From Bryoerythrophyllum caledonicum (Eukaryota > Streptophyta > Bryopsida > Pottiales > Pottiaceae): a stretch of DNA of 64,000 nucleotides. The stretch is taken from contig OZ020516.1 in the NCBI GenBank assembly GCA_963971425.1, positions 38,304,199 to 38,368,198 on the forward strand, written 5' to 3'. The notes below the pieces were generated by a model that saw nothing but the letters and a program-made list of their open reading frames with translations, was not told the origin of the DNA and searched no databases. Numbering within the stretch: the stretch's first letter is position 1; each line of letters begins with the position of its first letter. The translations under genes and the position numbers were made by a program. Of this stretch, positions 1-11,179 are shown piece after piece.

Positions 1-1298
1 TAGGAATGATATATTTCAAATATCATCAATTTTCCATACAACAAATGGTCATATTGTAGATATACATTTTGAAATACAATGTAGTAGACATAAGGATTTT
101 ATGTAGTATCCGTATATGTAAAACTTAATTTGAAATGTATAGAATATTTCTTATACAAAAAGCATAAAATTCATCTACAAATATAATGTCTAAATTTTTC
201 ATCACTTATGAATGAAAATGTTGTATGTCATAATGTATTTTTTCAAAGATGCAAAAGACAAGAGGTACGTGGAAGTGTAATTTTTATTTTCATCATACCT
301 AGAAAAAAAAATTATGCCATCATAGTAAAACATAGTTGAGTGCGGGCACTTTGGGCAACCCTAAGAACTTTTGTTAGGATACTCTTTTTAATGGGAGATT
401 TTTAATACTAGCAAGTACTTTTATTTTCTATCATATTGTCTAGAGACAAAAAAAAATTAGTGAAGAAATGCATTTAAACCCAAGTCAATCACTTTCACAC
501 ATTATAACACATTATCTGTATTACTCTTCCAAAATGGACAAAAGTTTGGATCAGTTTGTTTGAACTCTGCCCTTGTAACTCATAAAAAATTCACGCATGT
601 TATTTACTATGATTCTCAATAAGAATATTGATCAAGTATTCTGCCATAAGTGAATTCTCTCAGCAATTGAGGATATAGAATAGAGTACAAGGACTCTGGC
701 GCATTAGACAATGGCTAAACTCTCTCAGTTGGTTCAATGGAGAGGGGGTGAGTTACCTTGTCTGATGCAAGTGATATTTTCAACAGAAGCTTGGGGTGCC
801 TTGAATATCCTGCCGAGATGCGCCAAGGATGGATAAACACACGAGCTTTATTTTATTGATAGCTCAATATAGATTATTTTATTTTATTATAGAATAGTTT
901 AATTATAATTTTTTACATAGTGTTGATATACATCTTAAATTATATGACATTTACATAATACTATTTTATATAGATTTGAAATATCATCCATTTAAATCTT
1001 GCATCAAAACTTGTTAATACAAATTTTATATGACAACAATATAACAAATTTTCAATGATTTAAACAATATTGACTCTCTATGAAAACGATATTACAAATC
1101 CTTGTTACGATATGATTTTTATACAACATTGTCCCCATCTCCTAGGATTTTGTGATGTGAGGTTGTCCAAAATTCATTACCGTATACTAAAAGAAAATAA
1201 AAGAGAAAAATGGAATCTAAAAAAGTGCTAAAATCATGTATACTGTATATTGATGTTTATTTCTTTGTGTTTCTATGTTTAAGTTTTGTACTCCCGAG

Positions 1299-1429
1299 TT
1301 TAACCCTTTAACGTCGGGTTGGCGATGGCGCAACCATCCATCTAAGAGTATACTAGATATTGCATTTAAGAATCTATTACACTCGTAGATGATGGTCGTG
1401 CTCTAATGAGGCTGGCGTTAAAGGGTTAA
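1299..1429. mobile_element. Short inverted-repeat element (MITE-like), 131 bp
   Basis: The two ends are inverted copies of TTAACCCTTTAACG (left end at 1299, right end finishing at 1429), and the interior has no coding capacity. The size and symmetric ends fit a miniature inverted-repeat element. A target duplication is not clear because the TTAA at each end may be either terminus or duplicated target. The family is unassigned. Confidence 0.5.
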
Positions 1430-2223
1430 GGGAGTCCGTTCCCATGTTATTATTTAGGGTTCTTGATCTTCAAGAAAATTGACTTTTCTAAAACTGTAGT
1501 AGAAACAATATGTGGCCAAAGGAAACAAAAATTGAACATTTGTTTTTAGTAATAGTCTTAGTTATTAATGAAATGTAAATTTAAAAAATCATTAATTGAA
1601 CAAGCTAATGATCTAAAATATAATAATAATGAACAAAAAGAACCCCTCTTGCCTTTAACAAGGCAAGGCGAGTGATGTGATACCCCCATAATGTGATACC
1701 CATGTCTATGTGTATGATTTCTCCCATGTATAATATCCCCTTGGATATCCATGACATGATACCCCATAGAAATCTATGACGTGATATCCTAGTGGAAATC
1801 CCATGACGTGAAATCCCCATGACATTATATCCCCATGGAGGAATCCATGACATGTCATTTACTTTGTATACTTGTTATTTACTTCATATACCCAAAATAG
1901 TATACCATGTTTTTTCATCGAAACAACTAACTTGTCATCCAAATAATTCCATCCAACATATTTTGGCAGGAATTGTTGGAAATTGCCATACAAACGGACA
2001 GATGGATGGTGACGCAGTAGTAGATTCTTTGGTACTCAACTTTTTGGCCCATCAAATACAAAATTCATAAATGCTTATATCAAGAAAAGTTATAATTTGT
2101 AAACTACACCTCTTGGCATTATATTCATCATTGTGTTGGTTTGTTTTAATTGATTGAATAAGTGGTCAAATATAAAAAAACCTTTGATACATTTTTGTGT
2201 TTTTTGACTATAAAACTCATTAA

Positions 2224-2362
2224 GGAGTGGTTTACACTACGGACCAAGAACTCCTCCCATGCTCCTCTAAAATCTGTGATTGGCTCCATTAACTTGATTG
2301 GCGAATCATAGATTTTAGAGGTGCATGGGACGAATTCGTGGTCTGTAGTGCAAATCCGCCCC
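2224..2362. mobile_element. Tourist-like foldback MITE, 139 bp
   Basis: The left arm (GGAGTGGTTTACACTACGGACC) and right arm are inverted copies with a few mismatches, extending inward through the CCTCTAAAATCT / AGATTTTAGAGG words. The element can therefore fold almost end to end. A TAA triplet flanks both ends (2221-2223 and 2363-2365). A 3-bp TAA/TTA duplication with G-rich ends is typical of PIF/Harbinger-derived Tourist MITEs. That assignment is inference from the structure. Confidence 0.6.
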
Positions 2363-3377
2363 TAAATTTAATCTATAATACATAGGGACCTTTCTTATTT
2401 ATATGCTCCCTTAAAATAATATATTAGATGTCTAAATTTTGAATTGACATATTTTTCATTTATAACCCATTTACAAAGTTCTTAGACTATTTCTTACCAA
2501 AAAAGACTATGAACTAACATGAAGACCAACGTGGATTCCAAAAGCCTTAGGGTGGATTCAAAGTTTTAAGAACATTTTTTTGTTTCACAATAAACTTAAT
2601 TTTAACAAGCTCTAAAACCTACGGAAATTGAATTTGTGGCAAATCTCAAAATTTTGAAGATCTCATTAACCTACAATTTGTTTGAATGTTCTAATTTTGG
2701 TATATCCACCATATCTAGGGAGATCCTAGAATCTATCAAATTTTATAATCTATCAAAATCTTAGGATCTATAAAATCAAAGATTTGAGAATTTATGAAAA
2801 TAGAATATTCAATTTTGTAGATATCTAGAATTTACAAAATTGGTTGTTTAAAATCTATAAACTTTGAAGATGTCAAAATCTAGGAAATTTAGGCTATACA
2901 TAGTGGGAGATTTTGAGATTATTAGGAGATTGGGCATGCCAACCCAATGGGATTATAGGGTTGAAAAGGATATATTGTATTCTTTAAATACATATATCTT
3001 ACAATCCACATGACCAAAGTTTATGAAATTTTTGAGTGTTTTCTTGTAGTGCTAAAACTCAAGATCCTATTGTTGAAAATAACAAGGTTGTTTAAATTAG
3101 TCTCATAACATCTCATCATAAAGAAGTAGTTCTAGAGTGGGTTTTGGTGAAACATAGTCATGGTCCTTTTTATAGTTGAAGAGAATTTGAATCAAATGAA
3201 AGTAGAAATTCAAACTCCTACTAGAGAACCAAAGTCTTTTCATTAAAAAATTGAACACCTGAATTATCAAGACTTTGTCGCACCAAAACCACCCCAAAAC
3301 TGCGTCTCTAAGATGAGACATTGCAAGACTAATTAAAATAAAATCCTACGGTTGAAAAGTTGTTTAAATCAATTCAG

Positions 3378-3478
3378 TGCGCTCGTTTTTTTGTGCTTGT
3401 GGTCCCGGTTACTAACATAAGACCCTAAGATTCGGGGTACCTATCCAGTGTATTTTGGTGACTTTCAGGAAAACTCCA
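3378..3478 (+). repeat. Dispersed repeat copy (AAGACCCTAAGAT...CAGGAAAACTCC family)
   Basis: The words TACTAACATAAGACCCTAAG and GTGACTTTCAGGAAAACTCC recur, in either orientation, near 33965-34060, 54180-54260 and 62400-62470, with part of the second word near 61510. This copy lies about 220 bp upstream of the zinc-finger gene and may sit in its promoter region. No coding capacity is seen. The boundaries are approximate. Confidence 0.5.
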
Positions 3479-3695
3479 AGGGGTTCCGAGCGGTGGGGCA
3501 AGTATGGAAGGCCGCTTGGGGTTGCATGCATGGGTCTGGTGGCCAGGACGTTACAACCCATGTTGCAGTGAAACTACAACTGAGTTTGGTGGCGGAAGGA
3601 GACGCGAATAGACGAGTGGCCAGCTCAAGCTCAGGCGCAGTCGCAGGCTCCGTTCTGTTGTGCTTCCTCGCCGTCGTCGTTGCAGTTGTCACGCC

Positions 3696-4441
3696 ATGGC
3701 CGTCACGGCTTGCCTCGGCTGCCCCGCGCTGTCTCTGCCGTCCCTCTCTCGGGCCTCGCTTCCCCGCTCTGCCTCCCCCTCTTGCTCGCTGTCCTCCCAC
3801 GTCACCTCCTGCGCGCAGGTCCCTCCCTGCCTCTTCCTTGTTGCCGCTGCTGCTTCCTCCTTTTCTAACTTCCACCTTTCTTTCGCGCAGTCCGGCGGCA
3901 ATTTTCCAAGCTGCGGGAACGATAGCAAAGCCGTTGGCAAATTGGAGTCGCTGTTCTACACTGACTCAGGTGCGCGTGCAAACCCTAATTTCAGCATTCG
4001 GTGCCCAGAATCGGTTTTCACCGGGATTTCTCGTTTTGCGCTGCAGGCATTCCGGAGGAGAAAATTGAGAGGCCGACGGGGCTGCCCAAAGGCTCGCGCG
4101 CCATTGGCAACAACCCCCGATGCCCGCAGTGCGACGCTAAAGGCGCTGTGGAGTGCGCCACTTGCGCTGGATCAGGCCTGTACGTGGATGCCATTCTGGA
4201 GAGTCAGGGCATCATTGTGAAAGTTCGATGCCTCGGTGCGTGAATTTCCACCTCGTGGAATGTGCATATTCTTTCTTCATTCCTATGGCGACGGAGCTTT
4301 GTAGGGCTCCATTTGCTTCTGTGCAGATTTGAATTGCTCCTGGTAAACATGGGACAGTGATTTGATAGACACGTCTGTGCAGGGTGTGGCGGTGCTGGAA
4401 ACCACATGTGTCTCCAGTGTGGAGGAAGAGGTCATATCTGA
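3696..4441 (+). CDS. Plastid DnaJ-type zinc-finger protein (LQY1/BSD2-like)
   Basis: Four exons join in frame (3696-3818, 3891-3969, 4047-4235, 4383-4441) with GT-AG introns of 72, 77 and 147 bp, giving 149 residues. The first 60 or so residues are Ser/Ala/Arg-rich and poor in acids, like a chloroplast transit peptide. The C-terminal half carries four CxxCxxxG elements (Cys 93/96, 104/107, 129/132, 140/143), the zinc-binding cysteine-rich module of DnaJ. There is no J domain. In flowering plants such small proteins (LQY1, BSD2, PSA2 group) act in the plastid as thiol-active chaperones for photosystem or Rubisco assembly. That this one does so is inference. The ATG at 3696 is chosen because translation from it gives the transit-like leader. 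The first intron is a multiple of three, so its retention would keep the frame. No close family member can be named with certainty. Confidence 0.85.
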
Positions 4442-5952
4442 ACACTAATCATCATTTTTAGCAGCATTTCTTCAAAGCTTAAGATTCAAACAGTAGCATT
4501 TCTTTTGTAAAGTATGCACATCTGGAATGGATTGTTTCACCTGCTCTTGAGCTGATTCACGCTCAAGACACAAGTACAGATATAGCTGTCACATAAAAGG
4601 TGCCACAGTAATTCTGTGGCATGATGCCAGACTTTCCAGCTTGATTTTTGTCCGAGCATGAAATGTCTAACACGATTCTAGACAGCTTGTGTCTGTAATA
4701 CACAGAACTGCGACATGTGTTTGTACGAAGATCATGTTGGCCTAGTGAGGTTGTCTCCTTCATGTATTTCTTGCCGATGATTATGCGGCTTGTCAAATAA
4801 GGTCAAATTTCCTGATATTTTAAGTCGAACAGAGCAATGCTTGACCAGGTTTAAGATTTAAGGTAATACCCACGCTTCGAGCAGCATTGCTTCCGCGGAA
4901 GCTTGATATGGCACTGCTCTTCAAAGGTCTTTGTCAACCAAAGTGTCTAAAGTTTTCACTGTTCCAGGTTGAGAGCTTTGTCAACCATGGTTTGGTTCTC
5001 TTTCTACTGAATCCATATCGTGTTTGCCTTGTTCAGTGTCACAATATCAGTCATCAATGTAAGACAAAGGTGAAACGCAAGGTCACTTTGCAATTTGGTC
5101 TAACATATTCATGTTTGAAGTGTTCCTTTGTTGACTCAAAACTATGCGTTTGCCTTTCAGAAGAATCTTTCAGAAGTTTTGAAAGCTAGACAGATCCTGT
5201 TCGTAGTACATCAGTAGAGACAATTGCGAGAGTGGGGATTCTGAGGAATTCCAGCCATATTGATGTAATGTGCTCTCGTTCTGATAAACAATCTGATAAA
5301 CAATTTAGATGCAGTACATGCACATAATTCACTTCTGATATGAATAACGCATACGGTATATTTGGAGATACGCTTCATCCCAAAAAACTTAATTGGATTT
5401 TTATTTTTGTTCTTTCAATTTTTAAATTTTCAAGCAACTAAATTTTACTACATTGGAGTTATTTCTCTAGGTGATACCCATATAATACCTAGGTGATACC
5501 CATTATGTCCAACCACTGCGTCCAAGAAAAATAATTCGGTCGGCAGCGTGGCTGTGAATCTGATAGCTAATAAAAGTGAAAAGAAATCTAATATAAGTGA
5601 GAAAAGAGAAGTATCTCAATCATGAGAGGAATTCTCTGAGGGTGACATTACGAATAGCTCTACTTTATTCGCAATATTACAACGTTGTGTGAGAAGTTTT
5701 ATGCTCATTCAACCCTATGAGAAGTGAAGAAATCAATAATAAACTTGTTTGCACAAGGGATGATGATTCCCCTGTTTTCGTTGCAGGTCGACCTGTGTCT
5801 TTGCTTCGGGATTTCTCTGCATTCGAGGTCGGCAACTCTGTTGATTGCTTGCTTGCAGGGGGCCGATGAGTCCTGGAACTTGCTCTCCCTCCTCTAGAGC
5901 GTCGCCGTCGTCGTCGTCGTCTGCCTGCCTTCTCTCTCCGACCCCTCTCTTC
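4442..5952. other. Intergenic region between zinc-finger and TH1 genes
   Basis: This stretch probably holds the 3' untranslated region of the zinc-finger gene and the promoter of the downstream gene. I see no convincing coding sequence. Near 5465-5510 are two copies of CTAGGTGATACCCAT, a word shared with other intergenic stretches of the window. From about 5880 the sequence turns CT-rich (CTCTCC, GTCGTCGTCGTCGT), as in many plant 5' leaders. Confidence 0.5.
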
Positions 5953-5961
5953 AAACCCTAA
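5953..5961 (+). promoter_or_regulatory. Telo-box (AAACCCTAA) in the TH1 gene leader
   Basis: The motif AAACCCTAA lies 58 bp before the start codon, inside a pyrimidine-rich leader. In plants this short interstitial telomere motif is common near transcription starts of housekeeping genes and is bound by telobox-binding factors. Similar motifs precede the SAPS gene (35184-35192, reverse orientation) and the DUF716 gene (30846-30854). A regulatory role here is inferred from position only. Confidence 0.4.
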
Positions 5962-6018
5962 TACACCGCTCCTCCCTCCGCTGCGGTAGTATCGATCCAC
6001 CCGATCAAAGCTATAGCC

Positions 6019-6890
6019 ATGGCCGCTGCTGATGAGCCCCTGGAGCCTTTCATGGGCATGAAGGTGCGTCGCCGCTCCTCCATGTACCGCGTCTTCTCCG
6101 CCGACTACATCGACGTGCCCGCCAACCCCACCCTCGTCAAGCTGCTCTCTAAACAAGGTGTCTACCCTCTCTCTCTCCTCTAGATTAACTCGATCCCCTT
6201 CTTCCTTTTTCAGTTTATGAATTTTATGTGCGTCTGACAGGGGACAAGCAAGTTCTGTTTGCCGACAACATCATGAAGGTGAATCGCAAGTGTAAGCTCG
6301 TGCGCCGAGTGCTCATCGTCACGGACGTTGCTCTCTACATTCTCGATTCGACGTTCTATCGTCTGAAGCACCGAATCCCCTTGCAGGCAAGCTTTTCTTC
6401 ATTTGGTTTAAGATCTTTGTAGGGGTGGATCGATCGTGATTCGTGGAGAATGGGCTGTGCAGAGTATCGAGAAGGTGAGCTTGAGTGAACTGAGCGATAA
6501 CTTCTTCGCAATCAGTGTTCCTAGCGAATACGACTGTCTGATGGCGAGCACACGGAAATCGGAGGTTGTGACGGTGCTCGTGGAGGCGGTGAAGCAGCTC
6601 ATCAGCAGCAGTGAGCTCCAAGTGAGCTTCTCCAACAGGTACGGGTGGTCCGTGGTGAGTCTTGTTGCATGTTGTTTGTTGTCTTTGAATGTCGTACTGA
6701 GCGGGATCGGGGGCGCAGTTTCGAGTACTACATTGACGCCGAGCACATCCGGGAAGTCCACTTCGAATCAGTAGAAGGTGAGTAGTGGTCACTTCATGCT
6801 GCGTTCTAGGTTTGGGGCGAATCGAGGAACTGAAGCAGGATTCTGTTGGTGGCAGGTGGTGGAATCAAGACGCGATTTGTTGACAAGTGA
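6019..6890 (+). CDS. Stand-alone myosin-I tail (TH1) domain protein
   Basis: Five exons (6019-6157, 6241-6386, 6463-6638, 6719-6777, 6856-6890) join in frame to 184 residues. Nearly the whole protein matches the myosin class I tail homology 1 fold: the basic NRKCKLVRRVLIVTD strand, ALYILD, RIPLQSIEKVSLSEL, and a FEYYIDAEHIREVHF-like C-terminal part. In class I myosins TH1 binds acidic phospholipids and tethers the motor to membranes. Here there is no motor, IQ or SH3 segment, and land-plant myosins (classes VIII and XI) lack TH1. A membrane or phosphoinositide-binding adaptor is therefore a reasonable guess, not a demonstrated role. The second intron (6387-6462) begins GC rather than GT (CAG|GCAAGC) and ends AG. 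Joining there restores the conserved IPL..I..VSLS stretch, while reading through hits a stop within 12 codons. The other introns are GT-AG. The start ATG has a good context (GCCATGGCC). Confidence 0.85.
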
Positions 6891-7326
6891 TTGCGGGACG
6901 GATTTAGAATCTCAGAGTGACCGGGTCTCCCATTTTTAATTGTCTTCCAAGGGCCCTCCATGTACTTAGGTATTCTTATATTGTCTGAAACAGGCAACAC
7001 TACCACATGCAGTGGCCACCATTTGGATTCTCTTTCCTTGTAAATTAACAAATTCAGTGGTATCTTGAATTTTGTTTCCGTGGAGAGGGAGGGGGAACAA
7101 GTCATTTGAATTCATATTGTGGAGGAGGGCCATGTGTCTCAATTCTTGGCACGAACTAACTGCCCTGCAACGACGTCATCATGATTATCAGTGCCGGTGG
7201 TGTCCCTGGCGTCCATTCAAAGGCCGTGTTGCTTCGTCAGTTTCGTTGTTTGTCCTTGAGCTACAACTATTTCCTTCTTCCACTAGCAGGATTCGCAACG
7301 AAGCGCCGTAAGGCACGATCAAGACA

Positions 7327-8497
7327 ATGGGAGCTGCCGCCATGCTGCTCTACACTCTTTTCATCACAACCCTTCTGTTTTCAACAACGCACGCTCTCAT
7401 CCTCAACTACACAACCAGAGTTCGGGCCACTTCTCTCCTCCCCTCATCTTTTACTTTCTTTCTGTGTCATTTATTGCTCCGCGTCAATCGATTGAGCACC
7501 TCCTCTCTCTTGTCCACAGGGATGCAGTAAGCACTGCGAGAGTATCAACTGCGACAGTAAGCTTCTGCCTTCCACTTTCTGTTCACAACCTTGTTAGATT
7601 GTTCCGGTGACTAAAATGTCTTGAAACAGCCTTCATTAATTGGTGGCATGAACCTGGCCCCTTCAAGATTTAGCCATACCAAGGATGAACCTGGTTTTGT
7701 GGTTGAGTGTGTGATACAAGGCTTGTCTTGAGTTTTGGTTTCGTGGAAATACCTTGCAGATGCGCGCACTATACGGTACGGAAAATTTTGCGGGGTGGGT
7801 TACTCAGGATGCGCGAGCCAAGCGCCATGTGATCGCCTCGATGCTTGTTGCCGACAGCATGACTTTTGCGTCGGCACCACTCCCGGTTCTTTTTTCTCCC
7901 ACCCTTACACCCTTCCTTCGAGTGTAATATGCATTTATTAAATGACAATGTCCTGCTCTCTAGGATTGGATATCAATAACTGAAAACGTTAAAATACAAA
8001 TGTCGCAGTTTGGATCTTGGACTTGTCCGAATCTTGCCAGACGTAGTGCCGTGATTTGAACGAGTCATTCTCGTATACTTAATCCGATGTGAGGGACTCG
8101 GTGATGGATTGTTGTACCTGGTTAATCTTGTCCACTTCTTTTATGGATGATGGTCTCAACTGCAATGTAATGTGTCTTTGCAGCCAACTTTCCGAATCAG
8201 ACATGCCGGTACAACCTGCGGAACTGCTTACAACAGTACCTTGCGACGGGAGCGTCAGTGTACCACGGTAGTAATTGCACGGCCATGACCGTGCAGAACA
8301 CAGTGATGGTGGCCATGGAAAGCACCACGTATCATCTGCATATGGCGCCCGGAAGTGCCCCGCAAGCTGGTGGCGCTCCCAAGTCTGTTTCTGCCAGGTT
8401 TCTTGAAAGCATGACCACTTGTGCGCTTCTCATCGGCGGCTTGTGTGTATGTATGCTCACGGCGCATGGAGGATCGTCATGGCTCAGTAGCATCTGA
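7327..8497 (+). CDS. Secretory phospholipase A2 with C-terminal hydrophobic extension
   Basis: Four exons (7327-7419, 7520-7556, 7760-7885, 8184-8497) join with GT-AG introns to 189 residues. The N-terminus is a clear signal peptide (residues 1 to about 24, ending TTHA), so the enzyme should enter the secretory pathway. The Cys-rich core follows the plant low-molecular-weight PLA2 pattern. It has a Ca2+-loop-like YGKFCGVGYSGC (50-61), then CDRLDACCRQHDFC with catalytic His77-Asp78. The expected role is Ca2+-dependent release of the sn-2 fatty acid from glycerophospholipids. The PLA2 core ends near residue 140. The remaining 50 residues are not part of the usual domain: a Pro/Gly/Ala-rich linker, then a hydrophobic stretch (TTCALLIGGLCVCMLTA, about 162-178) and a short polar tail. 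This could be a membrane anchor or a GPI-attachment signal. A further 3' splice event could change this tail, which is the least certain part. Confidence 0.85.
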
Positions 8498-10231
8498 CAG
8501 TCGCCGTTGCTGTGCATGATCCTAACCAGGGACTCTGAGAAGCTACATAGTTAGAGTGACCCCAAAACTGAGGCCTGTGAGTTTGTCGCTCCATATTTGC
8601 AAGTCTGACATCTACAGTCCTGTTGTGGTAGCAAGTAAATGAAGCATGGTTTGTTGCCTCCTGTAGGTTAGAATTACAGTAGGGTAGTTAAGGTGAGATT
8701 CACGAACCTCTTACCTCTCAGGATTTCTATTGCGTTTTGTCTTCCCTTTTCTGGGAGAGTGACGCCAGCACATGGTTTTCAAGTGAATCCTTTCAGCTCT
8801 CTTGTTCAGCTGCCTGAACTATGCAGAATGTTGTAATTCATGACGCTTGCATTATTCTTGGTCAATCAGCGTTAGTAGTTCGGATTGTTCCCTTATCCAG
8901 GATTGTCGTCTTGTTGTTTTCATTTCAAGTGATCAATAAATACTATTCTTAGCCCCGCCTCTTTCTTTTATGAATGTCTGAATGTAAGATTCGAATGCTT
9001 GTGGCCCTAATTGCCACAAACAAGAACGAGAAGAGAGTTAACTTCTCAAGTGCGTTGGCGTGCAAATGCTATGCATCGGGATTCAGTTTGCCATGGCGTC
9101 CTGAGTAAGGGTTTGATCACTATGGAGGTGTTATCTCTCTCCAGTGTAAACTGGAAACGGGCTTCTGTACTAGTTTTTGAGAAGTCCCGTTTGCAACCAG
9201 TTTTCTGAGAACTCCCCCCGTGTTTCTCAGCATACTAGGTGTATTTCATCTCATTTTCAGAATGGCAAGACGATGAATAAAAAGTAAAATGCGAATCTTA
9301 AAGACAACGAGCTGAGCACACTTGACTCCGACTCCAATTTCCACCCATTATGATATGCATCCTGTTTACTACCGCATATTTTAGATAAAATATGATTCCT
9401 ACGTACTGTGACATGATTCTCATGCTCCCTACCAAGTATTGTCTAGAAATTAAGCATTTCCCAGCTCGCTCGCCCACACGTTATTTTCTTTGCTCATATA
9501 CGCAAATATGAACTTCAATGACCTCAATGAGCTTCACATAGACTCCAATGTACAGCTAAGCACCTTAATCACCCTAATCAACACTTTTAGAGAGCAAACA
9601 AGCACATCCACTATGTACGAATACTTACAAGGTTCAAAAAGCTTGAATGTGCACAACCGCCGCTCCTTGCAACTCCTTGTGCCTTCCCATATCGCCTCCA
9701 ATGTTCCAAATGAGCCCTTTTGTACATCCTAAGCTTCAAATGAGCCTTTGTGCACTCAAATACTCAAACTCACTCAAGACCTCCTCCAAACAACTTAGCA
9801 ACAAAACTCTACATTCGCAACTCACATGAGTGGGCCCATAATTTATTGATGTTAAAAGAATTAGAGAGATGGCTGCACAAGCAAGTGAAATACACACAAG
9901 AAAGTGCAAACAATGCTTGGAGTGAGATTGTTGCCTTTTTTTAAAAGGCTTTTACTTATACTACCACTGGGTACCTTCTCATGCATCTTGTAAGTAACTT
10001 CTTAAGCAACTACCAAGACCCTTTATGTCAACTCATGGCCACCCACTTGTTCTTGCTTATCCCATGCAAGACATGTAGTTTGGTCCTCCTCATTGACCTT
10101 GCAATATACATGTACCTCTCAAGTTCCTTTCACTTCTCCATCTTTTCTCCCCATTTACTTTCTATTTTAAAACCACCTCAATAATTATTTATAATGCCGT
10201 AATAACTACGAGTAGTTCTTAATTCCAACAT
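8498..10231. other. Intergenic region after PLA2 gene
   Basis: The first few hundred bases are probably the PLA2 3' untranslated region; GATCAATAAATACT near 8930 is a plausible polyadenylation signal. From about 9490 the sequence becomes rich in CTCAAATGAGC / CACTCAAATACTCAAACTC words, a loose repeat. No conserved protein was recognised in any frame. Confidence 0.5.
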
Positions 10232-10292
10232 CTTGCATGGTGGTGCGTTGCGGTCTCTTTTTGGAAACTCCCCCACGAAAGTAACTAGAACT
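10232..10292 (+). repeat. 61-bp segment repeated at 21223-21284
   Basis: The stretch starting CTTGCATGGTGGTGCGTTGC is repeated, with a few substitutions, inside the open frame at 21043-21660, where it encodes LHGGALRSLFGNSP. Here the same reading gives the same peptide followed soon by a stop. The two copies lie on either side of the split hAT transposase, in the same orientation. They may be two fragments of the same element family, or flanks duplicated by a rearrangement. Confidence 0.55.
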
Positions 10293-11179
10293 TGAGTTCT
10301 TAGCACGCTCGATGTCCAAGACGACCGGACATCATGCCCTAGAACGTCTTCCGCCACCCAAGGACGTCCCGTGACAACGAGGATTTTTTGAAATTTACCT
10401 TGAAGTAAACAACCGTCCGCTCACTGCCGGCCGCCTAGCGGTTGCCGTGACGTCCGCTAGGCGGTTGGTTGTACTCCATCCGCCCGGCCGTCTGCAGCGT
10501 CTGGGCCGCCTCCGATCTTGCAACGGTCACTATCTTCAAACTCGCAACGATTATTTTTGTTAGCTATGGTCAGTGAGTATAAAAAAGACGGCAGATGGCG
10601 CCCCATTTCGCTACTTAACTTTCATTTCCCAAGGGTTATGAGCTACACTTTGCATCCATTGCTTAGTAATTATTGAATTTGGAAGTCGAAGGTATCGAAG
10701 TTTCTTTAGAAACGCCCAACACCTGATTTTTCTCATGCTACATATCACATTCATTTGTTCCAAGATATTTAACTCATCAAAATGGTTACAAAGCCTTGAT
10801 CTTCTTGGTAGACGGAAATAACAGAAGTAGCAGGGAGAAAGACTGTTTTCTTTCAATGTAGTATTTGTTCTCGCATTTTTGCAAGCTTTTCTAGAACGGC
10901 AACTCAATCATCTAGGGTACGAAGTAATCTCCGGCAAGCGCAACAGTAGTGTTGGCATCTGCACCAAAACGACGCCTCATATTCATAGTCTTTTCAAGAA
11001 TTGTAGTAGTCATTATCTTTGACATAACGGATAATTGTTTTCTGAACATTGTATCACCCCAACCATAAAAACCGTGTCTACTGCAGAACATATCACACTT
11101 ATATCCACTCGTAGAGATTGATGTGTAGGATCCACTCAAGTTTCCATCACAGTCTTAGAAACAAATATGGTTGCACGGA

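Larger units (their letters stand above)
1..3377. other. AT-rich intergenic DNA, no gene seen
   Basis: No open reading frame here looks like a conserved protein and I saw no splice-consistent gene. The stretch is AT-rich and holds two short inverted-repeat elements (1299-1429 and 2224-2362, listed separately). Around 1680-1850 there is a run of loosely repeated GTGATACCCC / CCATGACATGATACC words. Similar GTGATACCCAT words recur near 5465-5510, 33335-33400 and 48640-49060, so this is probably degenerate dispersed repeat. The remainder looks like decayed transposon or simple AT-rich DNA. Confidence 0.6.

Noticed and set aside
3448..4068. 206-codon plus-strand frame over the zinc-finger gene start
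   Set aside because: It overlaps the spliced gene in another frame and runs through its introns; the low-complexity product is not conserved-looking.
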